Part shown: in pieces, positions 48,525-58,491 of the stretch | How the letters are laid out: each line of letters begins with the position of its first letter | Numbering within the stretch: position 1 is the stretch's first letter | Made by a program: the position numbers and the translations under genes | From: Gordius sp. MW1 | Taxonomy: Eukaryota; Nematomorpha; Gordioida; Gordea; Gordiidae | Reading direction: 5' to 3' | Length of the DNA stretch: 64,000 nucleotides | Assembly (NCBI GenBank): GCA_964036665.1 | Contig: OZ038528.1 | Location: 19,145,245-19,209,244, forward strand | Notes under the pieces: model-generated | Told to the model about the DNA's origin: nothing | Seen by the model: only the letters and a program-made list of their open reading frames with translations | Database searches by the model: none

Positions 48525-49141
48525 ATGTCCAAAGTTGTTGCCTTTCTTCTGCTATTTACCATGATACTATTTTGTTTAAATAATTCCTTGCCTAGTGCGG
48601 GCAAAAAAACTTTATATCGCATCAAAAGGGGTAATCATCAATAGATATTAATAATACTAATTTTTTTGTATATTTTTTTTATCTATATTTCGCAATTTAA
48701 AAAATATTTTTAAATTTATCAGGTTACAATTCCAAATTGATCAATAGAATTCTCAAATTTGGAAAACCACGTGACCAATTGCAGTGAGTTTCTATATATC
48801 TTTAATATTGTAGTAGCGTTCGAGTTAAATAAATATGAACGCAAACAAATTTTTTTGCTGTATGATAATCGCGAATCTTTTTTTGTGAGCCAGAAAATAA
48901 GCGCTACTTGTTATAAATATAATTCAATAGCAATGTCGGAATATTTTCCAAATATTTATAATACTTTACTTATTTTATATATTTCATTAATCTCTACGAA
49001 ATGTGTATTTTTAACTATAATATACATAAATTAATTAACTTAAAAAAAACTAAAATAATTCGTTTTTTATCTTTAAGAGTTTCTCCACCATGGTGCTTAC
49101 GTCCACGTTGGTGCCCACCAATGATCAAAGGCAGAAAATAG
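48525..49141 (+). CDS. Putative secreted peptide-hormone/neuropeptide precursor, 76 aa
   Basis: Three exons, 48525-48630, 48723-48783 and 49078-49141, join in phase (1, then 2). Residues 1-25 form a signal peptide (MSKVVAFLLLFTMILFCLNN). After KK and KR dibasic sites comes GYNSKLINRILKFGK, whose FGK could yield an amidated C-terminus. The C-terminal part reads PPWCLRPRWCPPMIKGRK and stops: two cysteines five residues apart, followed by GRK, the classic amidation plus dibasic signal right at the end. Signal peptide, dibasic sites and GRK end are the layout of a neuropeptide or peptide-hormone precursor. I do not recognise the mature sequence. The exon 2 donor is CA|GTGAGT; without splicing it the frame ends at TGA 48785. 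An antimicrobial or other secreted peptide is also possible. Confidence 0.68.
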
Positions 49142-49551
49142 AATTAAAGTTTTCATATAAATATGATACCCTAATTTATAAACTATTTACATTAAATTTA
49201 TATATATACTTCAAATTTTATAAACATGTCTAAAATAAAGTGATTGAACAATGGTTTGAAAAATATTTAACACTATTTGGAGATTTATATATTTGAACGA
49301 ATTTAAAACTAGCTGATTGATTCTATTTTTTAAAAAATACGTCCAATTAAGTTCCTATAATAATGTAAGGAACCATAAATAATAAAATAAAAAATTATTA
49401 ATTAAACATTTAAAAATAAACTATAAAATCTGGTGAAAGGGTTATGCCCTTTCCCCAGATCCCCTGGTTACGCATTTGTTTCACCAGGGGCGTTTATTAC
49501 CACTCTAAATATATACTACACAAACTACTCATATATGCGTATCAAAAAGCG

Positions 49552-49661
49552 AAATTTTGGAGTAAAGTATAAGTGGTGAAAAAGAGGGGGCAGAAAGCGT
49601 AAACGATATTGGAGCACAAAAAGAAGCGAATGCGGTAAGTGTGGTGCGTTTCGTTTATATA
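49552..49661 (-). repeat. Terminal direct repeat, 3' copy
   Basis: 110 bp starting AAATTTTGGAGTAAAGTATA and ending GTTTCGTTTATATA on the + strand. It lies 8 bp beyond the stop of the RNase H ORF. Confidence 0.9.
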
Positions 49662-49669
49662 GAGCGAGG

Positions 49670-50494
49670 TCACGTGCTTGGGGGATTTCTTGTTTGGTTT
49701 TCCCCTCTGGTTTCCAATATTTCGCTTTCCCAAAAGCTTAAGTCGATTTCTTCCTCGTTTCCTATTGCCGATAGGTCTAAAGTTTCTATGTTGGGCAATT
49801 GTGGTGGTACGGAGTATTGTGGTGTTTCTATGAACGTGCGGGACGGTTCGTCCGCCGGGTTGTCGGTCGTGGATACCCATCTTAAATTGTAGTGTAGCCG
49901 TAATAGGTGAGACACGTCGTAAGAGGCTACAAAGTATGCGATGATTTTCTCAACTACGGGTGAGTTCGATCCTCCTTTTTTGAGTACGAAATACGCTGTC
50001 ATGGAGTCTGTAAAGACTTTGGGGTATCTGTACCCATTATGGATGGCATGCAGGTAGGCATAAATTGCTGCTAGGGTTTCTGTGGCCGTTATGTGGTTAG
50101 TGTTGACCCAATCTAAACCGATGGCTTGGGCTGCTGTGGTGAACGACACGGAGAATTTTACGTTGTCCCACGAGATGCCTATGTGCGTATCGGATGCGTC
50201 AGCATATATCGTCGTGTCGCATTCCCTATGTAGCGGTACGATTTGATTTAGCAGTGCGAGACATCCTTGTAGTTTCATTGAAGCTGCTGGCCTATCATGG
50301 GTGGTGCCTTTCCCCGTGGATATTGCGTAGAACGTGGTGAACAACTTGGGCATCCCTGTTAGGTTGTAGAAAAAATAATTAAGGACTCCCAACGCTTCCA
50401 GGAGAGCGTAAGCTTGTGGGGGACCGGTGTTGCCAGGTACAGAAAGAGTATGTCCGCCGCGTGTCGAAGGCGTTTCTGCGTTTCGTCGGTGCAT
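49670..50494 (-). CDS. RNase H ORF of the compact retroelement
   Basis: 274-aa frame overlapping the end of the RT frame by 136 bp and lying in the -1 frame relative to it. From about 50420 onward the sequence (YALLEALGVLNYFFY, then MKLQGCLALLNQIVPLH) reads as the natural continuation of RT into RNase H. RNase H catalytic motifs: TTIYADASDTHIG (Asp), ATETLAAIYAYLHA (Glu), VFTDSMTAYF (Asp), NPADEPSRT (Asp). A -1 frameshift near GGTCCCCCAC (about 50425) would fuse it to the RT; whether that is programmed or a mutation is not clear. Confidence 0.85.
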   Translation of the reverse strand: MHRRNAETPSTRGGHTLSVPGNTGPPQAYALLEALGVLNYFFYNLTGMPKLFTTFYAISTGKGTTHDRPAASMKLQGCLALLNQIVPLHRECDTTIYADASDTHIGISWDNVKFSVSFTTAAQAIGLDWVNTNHITATETLAAIYAYLHAIHNGYRYPKVFTDSMTAYFVLKKGGSNSPVVEKIIAYFVASYDVSHLLRLHYNLRWVSTTDNPADEPSRTFIETPQYSVPPQLPNIETLDLSAIGNEEEIDLSFWESEILETRGENQTRNPPST

Positions 50495-51534
50495 TTGACC
50501 GTGTGGGTTGCGAAGTCGAGGGACATTCCTAGGTATTTTAGCTTGGTTTCAGCTGTAATGGACGACTTCTGCGTGTTTATGGTGAGGCCCCAATCAGTGG
50601 CCATCTGCGCAATGTTTCCAAGATCGGTTGTTACGTCATCCTCTTCTTTTGCGAAGATGAGTATGTCGTCAAGGTAGACGTTGTAATTGCATCGAGAGAC
50701 GGCTGCTTTCACTAGGTCGGCCACAGTGGTTTGCAGTACGTAAGGGGAGAATGACGCTCCCATCGGTAGTACATTGTATTGGTAGTTTCTCCCCCTCCAT
50801 CTGTACCCGCAGTACCGTTTGTAATTTTTATGGAGGGGTATACTGAAGAAGGCCGCCTTTAGGTCTATTTTGGCGGCGAAGTTAGCATTAGCTAATTGCT
50901 TGGCAGTCAACGGGATTGTCGCCAGTCTTACAGGTAAGTGGTGGAAGTTCCTAGAAGCTTCCGACATGTCCGTGATGACCCGGGCGTCTCCGTTGGCTTT
51001 GGCAAGGAAGAAGGTGGCGGAGGTGATGGCGAGCGCTTGCGTCTCGGAGACAACCCCCGATTCCTTCATTGCAGTGTAATAGCTGGGGCTTCCTTTCGAT
51101 ATGCTCCCCCACTTCTCGGGTTTGAACAAACCGCCATTTGCGCTGATCTTGGCTTTGTTTAGTGGGGGCTTAAAACCTTCAAAGGCTACTTTGAGTGTGA
51201 AGGACGACATCAGCGGGTGAGGCTTTAGCCTTGTCGTTTTTATGTCCAGCGGGCCCACCGGTTTCTTGTTGGTGGAATCTTTGCCCCATTGGAAGAGGTC
51301 TTTGTGGTTGCTCATGAGTGTCGGTAGCAATCCGGATCCTTGATCAACCTCGAGTGGCTCGTCATCGGGGTTGATACGATTCGCCGCATCGGGCGGCGGC
51401 ACAGGGTACGTGCGTGGTGGCAGCGGGTCCGGTGTAGGACTTGGGTCGTCTGTTGATTGCGGAGGCGAGAAAATAAGACGGCGCGTCTCCCGTAAAAAAT
51501 TGGTGATTTGGCGCCACCACCTTGGGGACTGCAT
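50359..51534 (-). CDS. Reverse transcriptase ORF of the compact retroelement
   Basis: 391-aa frame. Residues 1-60 are proline-rich, the rest is RT: ARVITDMSEASRNFH, NFAAKIDLKAAFFSIPLH (motif A Asp), NVLPMGASFSPYVLQ (motif B), NVYLDDILIFAKE (motif C, YLDD), WGLTINTQKS (motif D), LKYLGMSLDF (motif E). All catalytic Asp residues are present. Closest in style to DIRS-like/Ty3-like RTs. The final ~25 residues of this frame lie past the shift into the RNase H frame. Confidence 0.9.
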   Translation of the reverse strand: MQSPRWWRQITNFLRETRRLIFSPPQSTDDPSPTPDPLPPRTYPVPPPDAANRINPDDEPLEVDQGSGLLPTLMSNHKDLFQWGKDSTNKKPVGPLDIKTTRLKPHPLMSSFTLKVAFEGFKPPLNKAKISANGGLFKPEKWGSISKGSPSYYTAMKESGVVSETQALAITSATFFLAKANGDARVITDMSEASRNFHHLPVRLATIPLTAKQLANANFAAKIDLKAAFFSIPLHKNYKRYCGYRWRGRNYQYNVLPMGASFSPYVLQTTVADLVKAAVSRCNYNVYLDDILIFAKEEDDVTTDLGNIAQMATDWGLTINTQKSSITAETKLKYLGMSLDFATHTVKCTDETQKRLRHAADILFLYLATPVPHKLTLSWKRWESLIIFSTT

Positions 51535-51607
51535 GTCTCGGTCTCCGTTTGGGGTCGGTTCGCCCGAGGGCCCGTAACCCCATTGTTCAACAATGCGCTT
51601 TAAGAGT

Positions 51608-52330
51608 TTACGAACGCGGGGCAGGGGCCGCGCTCTTCTGGAAGTGTCGGCCCGGCTTGCTGCCTCGGCCCCTGCCAGCGCCTCGAAAAAACGATTTCTT
51701 GGGTGATTTCGGGGCGCTTCTTTTTATATCAACGTTCTGCCAGCCCATCTCGGCTAGCCAGCTTGTATCGGTCTTTATCGCCGTGGCCCAATTGTATTTG
51801 ATGGCTAGGCATAAGGTCTTGAGCTGTTTATCGTGCGTTGTCAAGACCTCTATTGGTATAGCGGCCGTACAGGCTTTGGTGATTTCTATAGCGTACTTGG
51901 CTTCGTGCCGATCGCGCTTTTGGATTCTTTGGTCTGGATCTTTTAGAAGAGCGTCCAGACCTTGTGTGTGTTTTAGTATATCTTCGTATACGTTAGCCGG
52001 AGTTTTCGGGACTTCAGGCGCGGGTAAAACTTGCATGGTTGGCGGCATTGTTGGTTGTAACGAGCCTTGTGGCACCTCTCGGATGGCTAAGGTGCTCATG
52101 ACCGTGAGGGAGGATTGCAGCATTTCCCGCATTGCGTCAATTTGACGCTGATTCGCTTCGGCCAGCTTCTGGTTTGTTTTGGCCTGCTCCTTCTGGAACT
52201 CCACCAGCTGCACTATTAGCTCATTAGGGCCCCCAGCGGGTAACCCTGCTCTGACAGGGCCCAAAGCGGAGCTTCCAGGGCTTAGTGGAGTTTCCCCGTC
52301 TTTTCCCCGATTTCCAGCCGGCTTGGTCAT
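51608..52330 (-). CDS. gag-like ORF of the compact retroelement
   Basis: 240-aa frame beginning 18 bp inside the 5' terminal repeat. It has a likely coiled coil (EFQKEQAKTNQKLAEANQRQ), a proline-rich stretch, then a conserved-looking helical part (LKHTQGLDALLKDPDQRIQK), and a basic RGAGRGRG tail that could bind RNA. No CCHC zinc knuckle. Position and build fit a structural protein; family not identified. Confidence 0.75.
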   Translation of the reverse strand: MTKPAGNRGKDGETPLSPGSSALGPVRAGLPAGGPNELIVQLVEFQKEQAKTNQKLAEANQRQIDAMREMLQSSLTVMSTLAIREVPQGSLQPTMPPTMQVLPAPEVPKTPANVYEDILKHTQGLDALLKDPDQRIQKRDRHEAKYAIEITKACTAAIPIEVLTTHDKQLKTLCLAIKYNWATAIKTDTSWLAEMGWQNVDIKRSAPKSPKKSFFRGAGRGRGSKPGRHFQKSAAPAPRS

Positions 52331-52347
52331 GAAGGGTGGAAATGAGT

Positions 52348-52457
52348 AAATTTTGGAGTAAAGTATAAGTGGTGAAAAAGAGGGGGCAGAAAGCGTAAAC
52401 GATATTGGAGCACAAAAAGAAGCGAATGCGGTAAGTGTGGTGCGTTTCGTTTATATA
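52348..52457 (-). promoter_or_regulatory. Terminal direct repeat, 5' copy, likely promoter
   Basis: On the - strand it starts TATATAAACGAAACGC, so a TATA-like box opens the element. It is followed 17 bp later by the gag-like ATG. The + strand bases outside it (AAATTTCTATCC) repeat the AAATTT with which the left copy starts, so a short target duplication is possible but cannot be separated from the repeat. Confidence 0.7.
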
Positions 52458-53079
52458 AAATTTCTATCCTCCACAGGTTAATAAATTAATAAAGATCTTA
52501 TAAATAAACTGCTTAATCAAAACATTTTATAGATTTTAATTATTATTCAAAGCTAAAATTTTGAATTAAAAATATAAAATTTAATTACGTGCTTTTACAC
52601 GTGTGTTTTTCAAATTTATGGGCAATAATTTTATAAATAAATATTTATTACATTTCTTAAATATATGAAATATAGCGACACAATAATTACAATAATATAA
52701 AATTTAAAGTTAACCATTACTAAAAAGAGCATGATTTAAGACGGGTGGTAATCAAATAATAATACCTTTAATTAACATGCTATCCTATGTCACCTGCTAC
52801 GCTTATTTTATATAACTTTGTAGTTCATAGCTTAAGAAGGCCTTAAACATAAAAGCTTAAAATTTAGTTATATCAACAAAATATGATACAAAAGCATAAT
52901 TTATTTGGGAATTTAGATATAAATAATTTAAAAGCTAACAAAAACACAAAAGCTTTGCCAGGAGCGAGAGAGAAATAAATAACATGAGAGGCGAGCAAAT
53001 CGAGGTAAAAAACACTAGGCGGGGCATTTTTTGGGTGAGAGTATTGCTATGCTGGTACAAATCATCGAAAATAAATTTG
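52458..53079. other. AT-rich spacer, no gene seen
   Basis: About 620 bp between the retroelement and the HOOK stop codon. It probably includes the HOOK 3' UTR. No repeat recognised. Confidence 0.45.
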
Positions 53080-56000
53080 TCAAATTTTTTTATATTTCGA
53101 TGAAATGATGCGCTGTCTGTTTAGGAATGAATTGGCCGACCACAGGGAAGTAGATAATCCTTCGTTCATATTTTGCTTGTACATCCGGAGAGCCTTATTT
53201 ATAAAAAAAGAATAAAAAATCAATTTAAAACGTAAAATGTTTGAAAATATTTATTTGTTTGGACATATTTAAAGTTGTTTACTAAGTTGTTCCATGCCAT
53301 GGCTATAATTTCTTGTGAAGTTCTCAATTGCTGCACTTTATTCTGCAAAGTTGACCATAAAATAGCATAGCAATGTTAAAATGAACAAAAAGGATTATAA
53401 AGGTATGATATTGATTACCTTTAAATCCTGTATTAAAGCATCCTTTTCTTCCAGTTGGTCGTTAAACAAATGGCCATTATGCAGTTGAGTTGCATTTTCG
53501 GTGCCGGAGGTAAGTTGAGTTATGATCTATAGATAAATTTCACTCGAAATTTTTTTTTGTAAATTAAATAAAAAAATAAACTTTGCCGTAAAAATCTTAC
53601 CATTTTGGCCTTTTCAAAATACTTCATATAACGAGCTTCCATTTCGGCCTTTTCATTCTTAAATTTCTCCAATTGAGCGCTCTGTGATTCCGGACCTTGT
53701 TCCAATAAAAAAGAGTAAAGTAAAATATTAAAAATGGTATTTATCCATGTACCCAAGATTTTATTAATATTTATTTTTTGCTTAGGTAACAATTTATTTA
53801 TTCAAATGGGTTAAAAAGAGACGCTAAAATAAGGCATGGAAAATTGTATTGGATTCTACAATTTCCAAGGTGGTTCTCTCCTTAATGTGGAAAAATTGAA
53901 AATCGTTTAGTTCTAATGACCGAGGGTTGTGGCCACTACTGGAACGAAAATTAAATTGTTGAGATATTTATTTTCCACTTTTCTCCTCTCCATAGAAGAG
54001 TAAAAGTAGGGGATTGGCTGTTTATTATTATTATTAATTTGACTTTTTGATAGTCCCTGCGGTCCAAAATTTTATAGCCCTCTCCCTCTGTCTCACTAAA
54101 TCAACCCCTTTAAAACCATGAATACATACCAAATTTACATTTAGGGCGCCAACTATAACTCCTCATTTCCTAGTAGTACTAAGTATTTTTATATAGCTAA
54201 TCTCTCTTAATGTTTTTCTCAAGCGCTTTTTTATTGTTATTAGTTTAAGATCTCGTTAAATTATTCAAATTGCACTATGCCCTAATTGTGATGAAAAAAC
54301 GAAGTTAACTTATCTTACGAAAGAAAAAGAAATGTATGAAAAAAATATCGTAAAATTACAGTACAAGTAGTACATAAATTATAAAAAATGGGATTGAAAA
54401 ATTAAATGACAGCGAATAATGATTAATGTAAATAACAAAAAAGACATCCTGCTGTGTTTAAAAATTTAAAAACTCGGTTATATAAATTGAGGAAAAAGAG
54501 AAATATGAAGGGAAATAAAAATAATTTAAATATCATATTTCCAATTCAATTTTTCACAGAAAAATTTAAATTTCGGTAATATTTTTATTTTGATTTTAAA
54601 TGTTATAAGGCAATTACTTGAACATATAAATATTATAATACCGTCGTTAGGTTCTTTAGTTTCTGCGCTTTTTCCATCCATACCTTCACTACTAGATAAT
54701 AAAAAAAGAATTATATAAACCATGTTTAACTATATATATAAATAAAATAGATGAAATGTTTTTGCAAAAGAGAACCTTTTTCAGAGAAATTGTTTCATTA
54801 ATATTAAAGATATTACAAATTCAATTTTAATTTTAATAGGCAATTCGTAAAAAAGCTTTTATAAGTTGTTTAAAAAATGGTAAAATTTAAGGAAAAAAGC
54901 TATAAATTAAAATATAAATTTAAAATCTTTACCCGAGTAAAAAGTCTGATTTTGAAGATTTCACCATTTCTACATCTTTAACCTCTTTAAAATATATAAA
55001 ATAGACATTCAAAAGATTAGAAATAATGTGAAAACAGCTAAACTTTTGCGAAAATCAAAATGAAACCGCCAATCAAAATTACCGTCTTTCAGCAAACACA
55101 GATTGAGGTGATGATTTTCGTCTAGCAACCTTTTGTTTTCCACGACCAAATTCTGACCAAAAGAATTTTTGGCAAAATATATCAAAAATCATTTAATTTG
55201 TAAAAGTTAGTTCAAATAAAAGAATTGGAAGGTTAAAAAGGAGATAAATTCATATTTAACAAGAAAAGCGATATAAAACTCTTTAGAATCATAAGAAAAA
55301 TAAATCTTTTATGAATTCAAAGATATTTTAAAAACAATATATTTTGAACAAATTAAAAGAAAAGGAAGGCCTAAGAATCAAACCTGATTTTCACTTTCAA
55401 TTTTAGCTATTTTTTCTTTCAATTCAACTTTTTCCACCAAACATTTTTCTAATCTTTCCCTATCATTTTCATTACTTTCAACAAGTTGTCGATTCGAACT
55501 TTTCAGCGTTTCAAGTTCGATCTTCATCATATTCAATTTTTTCTTATCCTTTCATAACCAAATCATTAATTTTTATTTGTATAACTTTTTAATAAATTAT
55601 TAAACCTCTTCTCTCTCGGTTGAATTTTTTAAAATTTCTCCTTTGTCTTCATGCAATACGTTTAGACGAGATTCGAATGATAAGGTATCTTTTTTAAAAA
55701 ATTATAATAGTATATATAAAGTTGTTTGGTAATTTTAATAAGATAGTGATAACCTCTTTCAGAAGGGCCGCAATTAACTTAAAAGTAAACTCTAATTGGC
55801 GCCATCTATAGGCGATTTTAATTTAAGACTAATTTGACTATAAATATACGGTGGCCCGTTAACTCGCCGAAAACAATCTCGCCGAATTTAATGTCCCCCA
55901 CCTAAAAAAGGTCCCCTAATTTGTGATTGGTTGAATGGGGACAATATTAAGCTGGGGGACATTAAACAACCAATCAGAAAATGTCCATTGGTAAGTTTCG

Positions 56001-57809
56001 GCGAGATTGTTTTCGGCGAGTTGATAGGGCACCTAATCATACCTATCTATTTTTTTTTATATCTTTTTAGCATGTGACTTGAAAATGATAACAGACATAT
56101 AACGTTTTCGCTCTTATTAATGCCATAGTTAATTGTTGTAGTCAGATTCTAAGCGAGATAGGTATATATAAAGGCAAATTAGATTCAACCCATTCTTATG
56201 GTGGTTAGGGAATAACCCTCATAATTATGGTGGATAATAATTATTTTGTTATATTATATCTGAAATTAATTAATAAAATGCGGATTTGTTAACATTTTTA
56301 AAAGGATAATAATAACCCCTTTTAAGAGTGCCACAGTCATCTTAAAAGTATACTCTAATTAGCGCCATCTATAGGCAATTTTAATTAAAGCTTATTTGAA
56401 TATACATATCCTATCTATTTTAAATTTATTTTTTTTTAACATGTGACTTGAAAAGGACACACGTGATATAAGTTAGGTCAGCCTAAGTGACATCAGTCAA
56501 CTCAGGATGTGAGTTGAGATAAATAAGTTTGTCACAATCACAACAACCAATGACATCAATCGATCCGTCTAATAAGATAATCTCTATATTTAGATTTTTC
56601 TAGAAGCTTACGCTCGTTCTTAAAAATTACTCATATTTCTGATGAGGTCAAATTCGACAAAATAATCCATCAACAATTCTTCCGCAATATCAACAACACC
56701 ACACAAAATATACATTCATTTTTGTATTTTTACATTCCTGATTTTAAATGTTCGCCATTTAATAAAATTAATAACATCGAGTTATTAAAGATAATAACTA
56801 TAATTATATTTAAAATTAATTAATAAATTGCGGGTTAGTTAGCATTTTTGAGAAGATAATTATAACCCCTTTCAGGAGTGCCGCAATTAACTTAAATGTA
56901 TACTATAATTAGCGCCATCTAGAGGCAGTTTTACTTTTTAAAATTTTATGCTACAAAATTTACACAAAGCTTACCAATCCTTTTCTGTAAAGATTCGATG
57001 TTAGCTTCGTACCTAGGCTAAATGTTAATAAAATATATAAATTCATATATTTAAAATGTATTTTTTTTTATTTTTTTTTACAAATATAACTTAACTATTT
57101 TTTCCGCCATATGTCTAAGCACGTCCACTTCGTCTTTAAACTTTTGCGCCTCGCTCACCAAATCGAGCATCTCATTGATCTTAAGATAAAAAAATGAATT
57201 GTAAAAAAATATATTTTAAAATTTATAATATTATAATTAATGAAAACTTCAAAAATATCATGAAAAAATATTTTACAAATAAAAATAGAAAAAAACCTTT
57301 TGATATATAATTATAATTTTTATTAGGTTAAGCAAAAATAAGTATTGCCCTTTAGAGTTTCAATAATTTTAATAAAAGAGATGAAAGTTAAATATTTGTA
57401 TCAATGAATTTTAGAAGAACCTTTTTCTTAAGTTGAACATTATCCACTTTAACCACTTCCCATTGACCATTCGCGTCATCTTTAGCTGCAATATTCGCGA
57501 AGTTTTTAAAAAAAATATCATTAATAACATCAAAAACATATATACTTATTTAAAATACACTTAATATTGCATATCATAATGTAAAACTTTATAAATTTTT
57601 GGTATAATATAAAAAGAACCTAGTTCCAATTTGTAAATTTCTTCTTTCAAAGCATTGATTTCCCGTTTAAGTTCCTGAGCCATTTTCCTTTCCCCGTCTA
57701 TTTCACTTATCTTGGCTTCATTGCTTACCTCGGGGTCCTTGCTGTTTATTCTATACAATCTTTGATTATCCATCGAAAGATTGGCTTTCTCTTCTTCCAA
57801 AAGAGCCAG
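53080..57809 (-). CDS. HOOK: HOOK-family dynein adaptor, C-terminal 392 aa
   Basis: Thirteen exons on the - strand: 57809-57620, 57485-57421, 57179-57096, 57017-56975, 55688-55606, 55548-55384, 55152-55083, 54984-54933, 54691-54642, 53695-53601, 53526-53419, 53342-53283, 53193-53080. Phases agree at every junction and the stop is TGA at 53082-53080. Matches to animal HOOK proteins: LALLEEEKANLSMDNQRL, YKLELAKDD, LVSEAQKFKDEVDVLRHMAE, MEARYMKYFEKAKM, EIIAMAWNNL, and the C-terminal SANSFLNRQRIISSKYKK (SxxSFLxRQR in vertebrates). HOOK proteins link dynein to cargo such as endosomes through a long coiled coil. The middle (55548-54642) is much shorter and more divergent than in vertebrates. The N-terminal CH domain is not found next to these exons. 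Confidence 0.9.
53840..54005 (-). pseudogene. Retroelement C-terminal fragment (PVVATTxG type)
   Basis: - strand gives ERRKVENKYLNNLIFVPVVA, then TTLGH and a stop. Homologous to the fragment at 46020-46235. Sits in a HOOK intron. Confidence 0.4.
55755..56940 (+). repeat. Three dispersed copies of a ~75-bp repeat
   Basis: Copies at about 55750-55822, 56315-56387 and 56863-56937 share GATAATAATAACC-CTTT, AGAGTGCCGCAATTAACTTA and TAATTAGCGCCATCTATAGG. All are in the same HOOK intron and orientation; a single part copy (TTAGATGGCGCTAATT, reversed) is near 47312. Confidence 0.75.
55850..56033. mobile_element. GGCCCGTT...CTCGCCGAAA MITE, family C
   Basis: 184 bp with near-perfect 37-bp inverted ends containing ACTCGCCGAAAACAATCTCG; left starts GGTGGCCCG, right ends GGGCACC. 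TA lies next to both ends. The interior has AATGTCCCCC and its inverse GGGGGACATT. Same family as 38729-38976. Confidence 0.85.
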
Positions 57810-57935
57810 CTTATCACAATTTCAAAAAAATTTCATATAAGGTCGAGAAAAAAGTCTAAGTGTTTCACAAAATAGAGCAAAGTAGATTTAACAAATATAT
57901 TAATATTAAAATTAAGCTCCGGCATTAATTTAAAG

Positions 57936-58141
57936 TAGTAAAAACGACCGGATTTTTGTTTGATCGCCCTCTGGTTCAACTGAGACTAATTGTTGACTCT
58001 GGGCTGTTTTTCAAATTTAGATTAAGCCTAGAGGTCGACCAAGAAAAACAGCAGACCAAAAAGCCTTTGGTCTGCTGTTTAGGTTTAGTCGACAAAAGCC
58101 AAAGGTCGTCCAAACAAAATCCAACCGTTTTCACAACACTA
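57936..58141. mobile_element. hAT-type MITE, family B, intact
   Basis: 206 bp with ends TAGTAAAAACGACCGGATTT and CAACCGTTTTCACAACACTA and the perfect 8-bp duplication ATTTAAAG (57928-57935, 58142-58149). The middle carries an exact palindrome AAACAGCAGACCAAA / TTTGGTCTGCTGTTT. Confidence 0.92.
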
Positions 58142-58491
58142 ATTTAAAGGGAGGCGGACACAGTGAAAAGTTAGGTGTATAAGATGATGATTCTTTAGTT
58201 TCAACCACAATTATAATGAGAAATTGTCGTATATGTGGATACGTGCAAAAAAGATTAGTTTAATTTAGTATAATAACCTTTATTTGTATAACATTTTCTA
58301 CAGATTATATTATTGCTAGTATTATATGTTTAAATATTGTAAGCCAAAGCCGAGTTGGTAAAACAATATGATTTTATAGATGTATTCATGGATGTATTGG
58401 CTTTTCGCTTCTGCACAGCCTCTAGATTTTGTATCGTCTAGACGACCAATCAAATTTACCCAAATATTTTCTCAAGTAATGTCATAACACT

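Larger units (their letters stand above)
49552..52457 (-). mobile_element. Compact RT/RNase H retroelement with 110-bp direct terminal repeats
   Basis: 2906 bp bounded by 110-bp direct repeats (49552-49661, 52348-52457) that look identical. Between them three long - strand frames fill nearly all the space: a gag-like ORF (52330-51608), an RT ORF (51534-50359) and an RNase H ORF (50494-49670). There is no integrase, tyrosine recombinase, protease or endonuclease, and no room for one. Codon use is much more GC-rich than the surroundings. The RT/RNase H style (TDSMTAYFVLKKGG, NPADEPSR) is DIRS-like. Identical repeats and open frames suggest a recent arrival. Confidence 0.85.

Noticed and set aside
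48759-49034. 91-aa + strand open frame
   Set aside because: It lies mostly in the second intron of the peptide precursor and is AT-rich filler.
51522-52145. 207-aa + strand open frame
   Set aside because: It lies opposite the GC-rich gag-like ORF and has no domain; antisense frame produced by composition.
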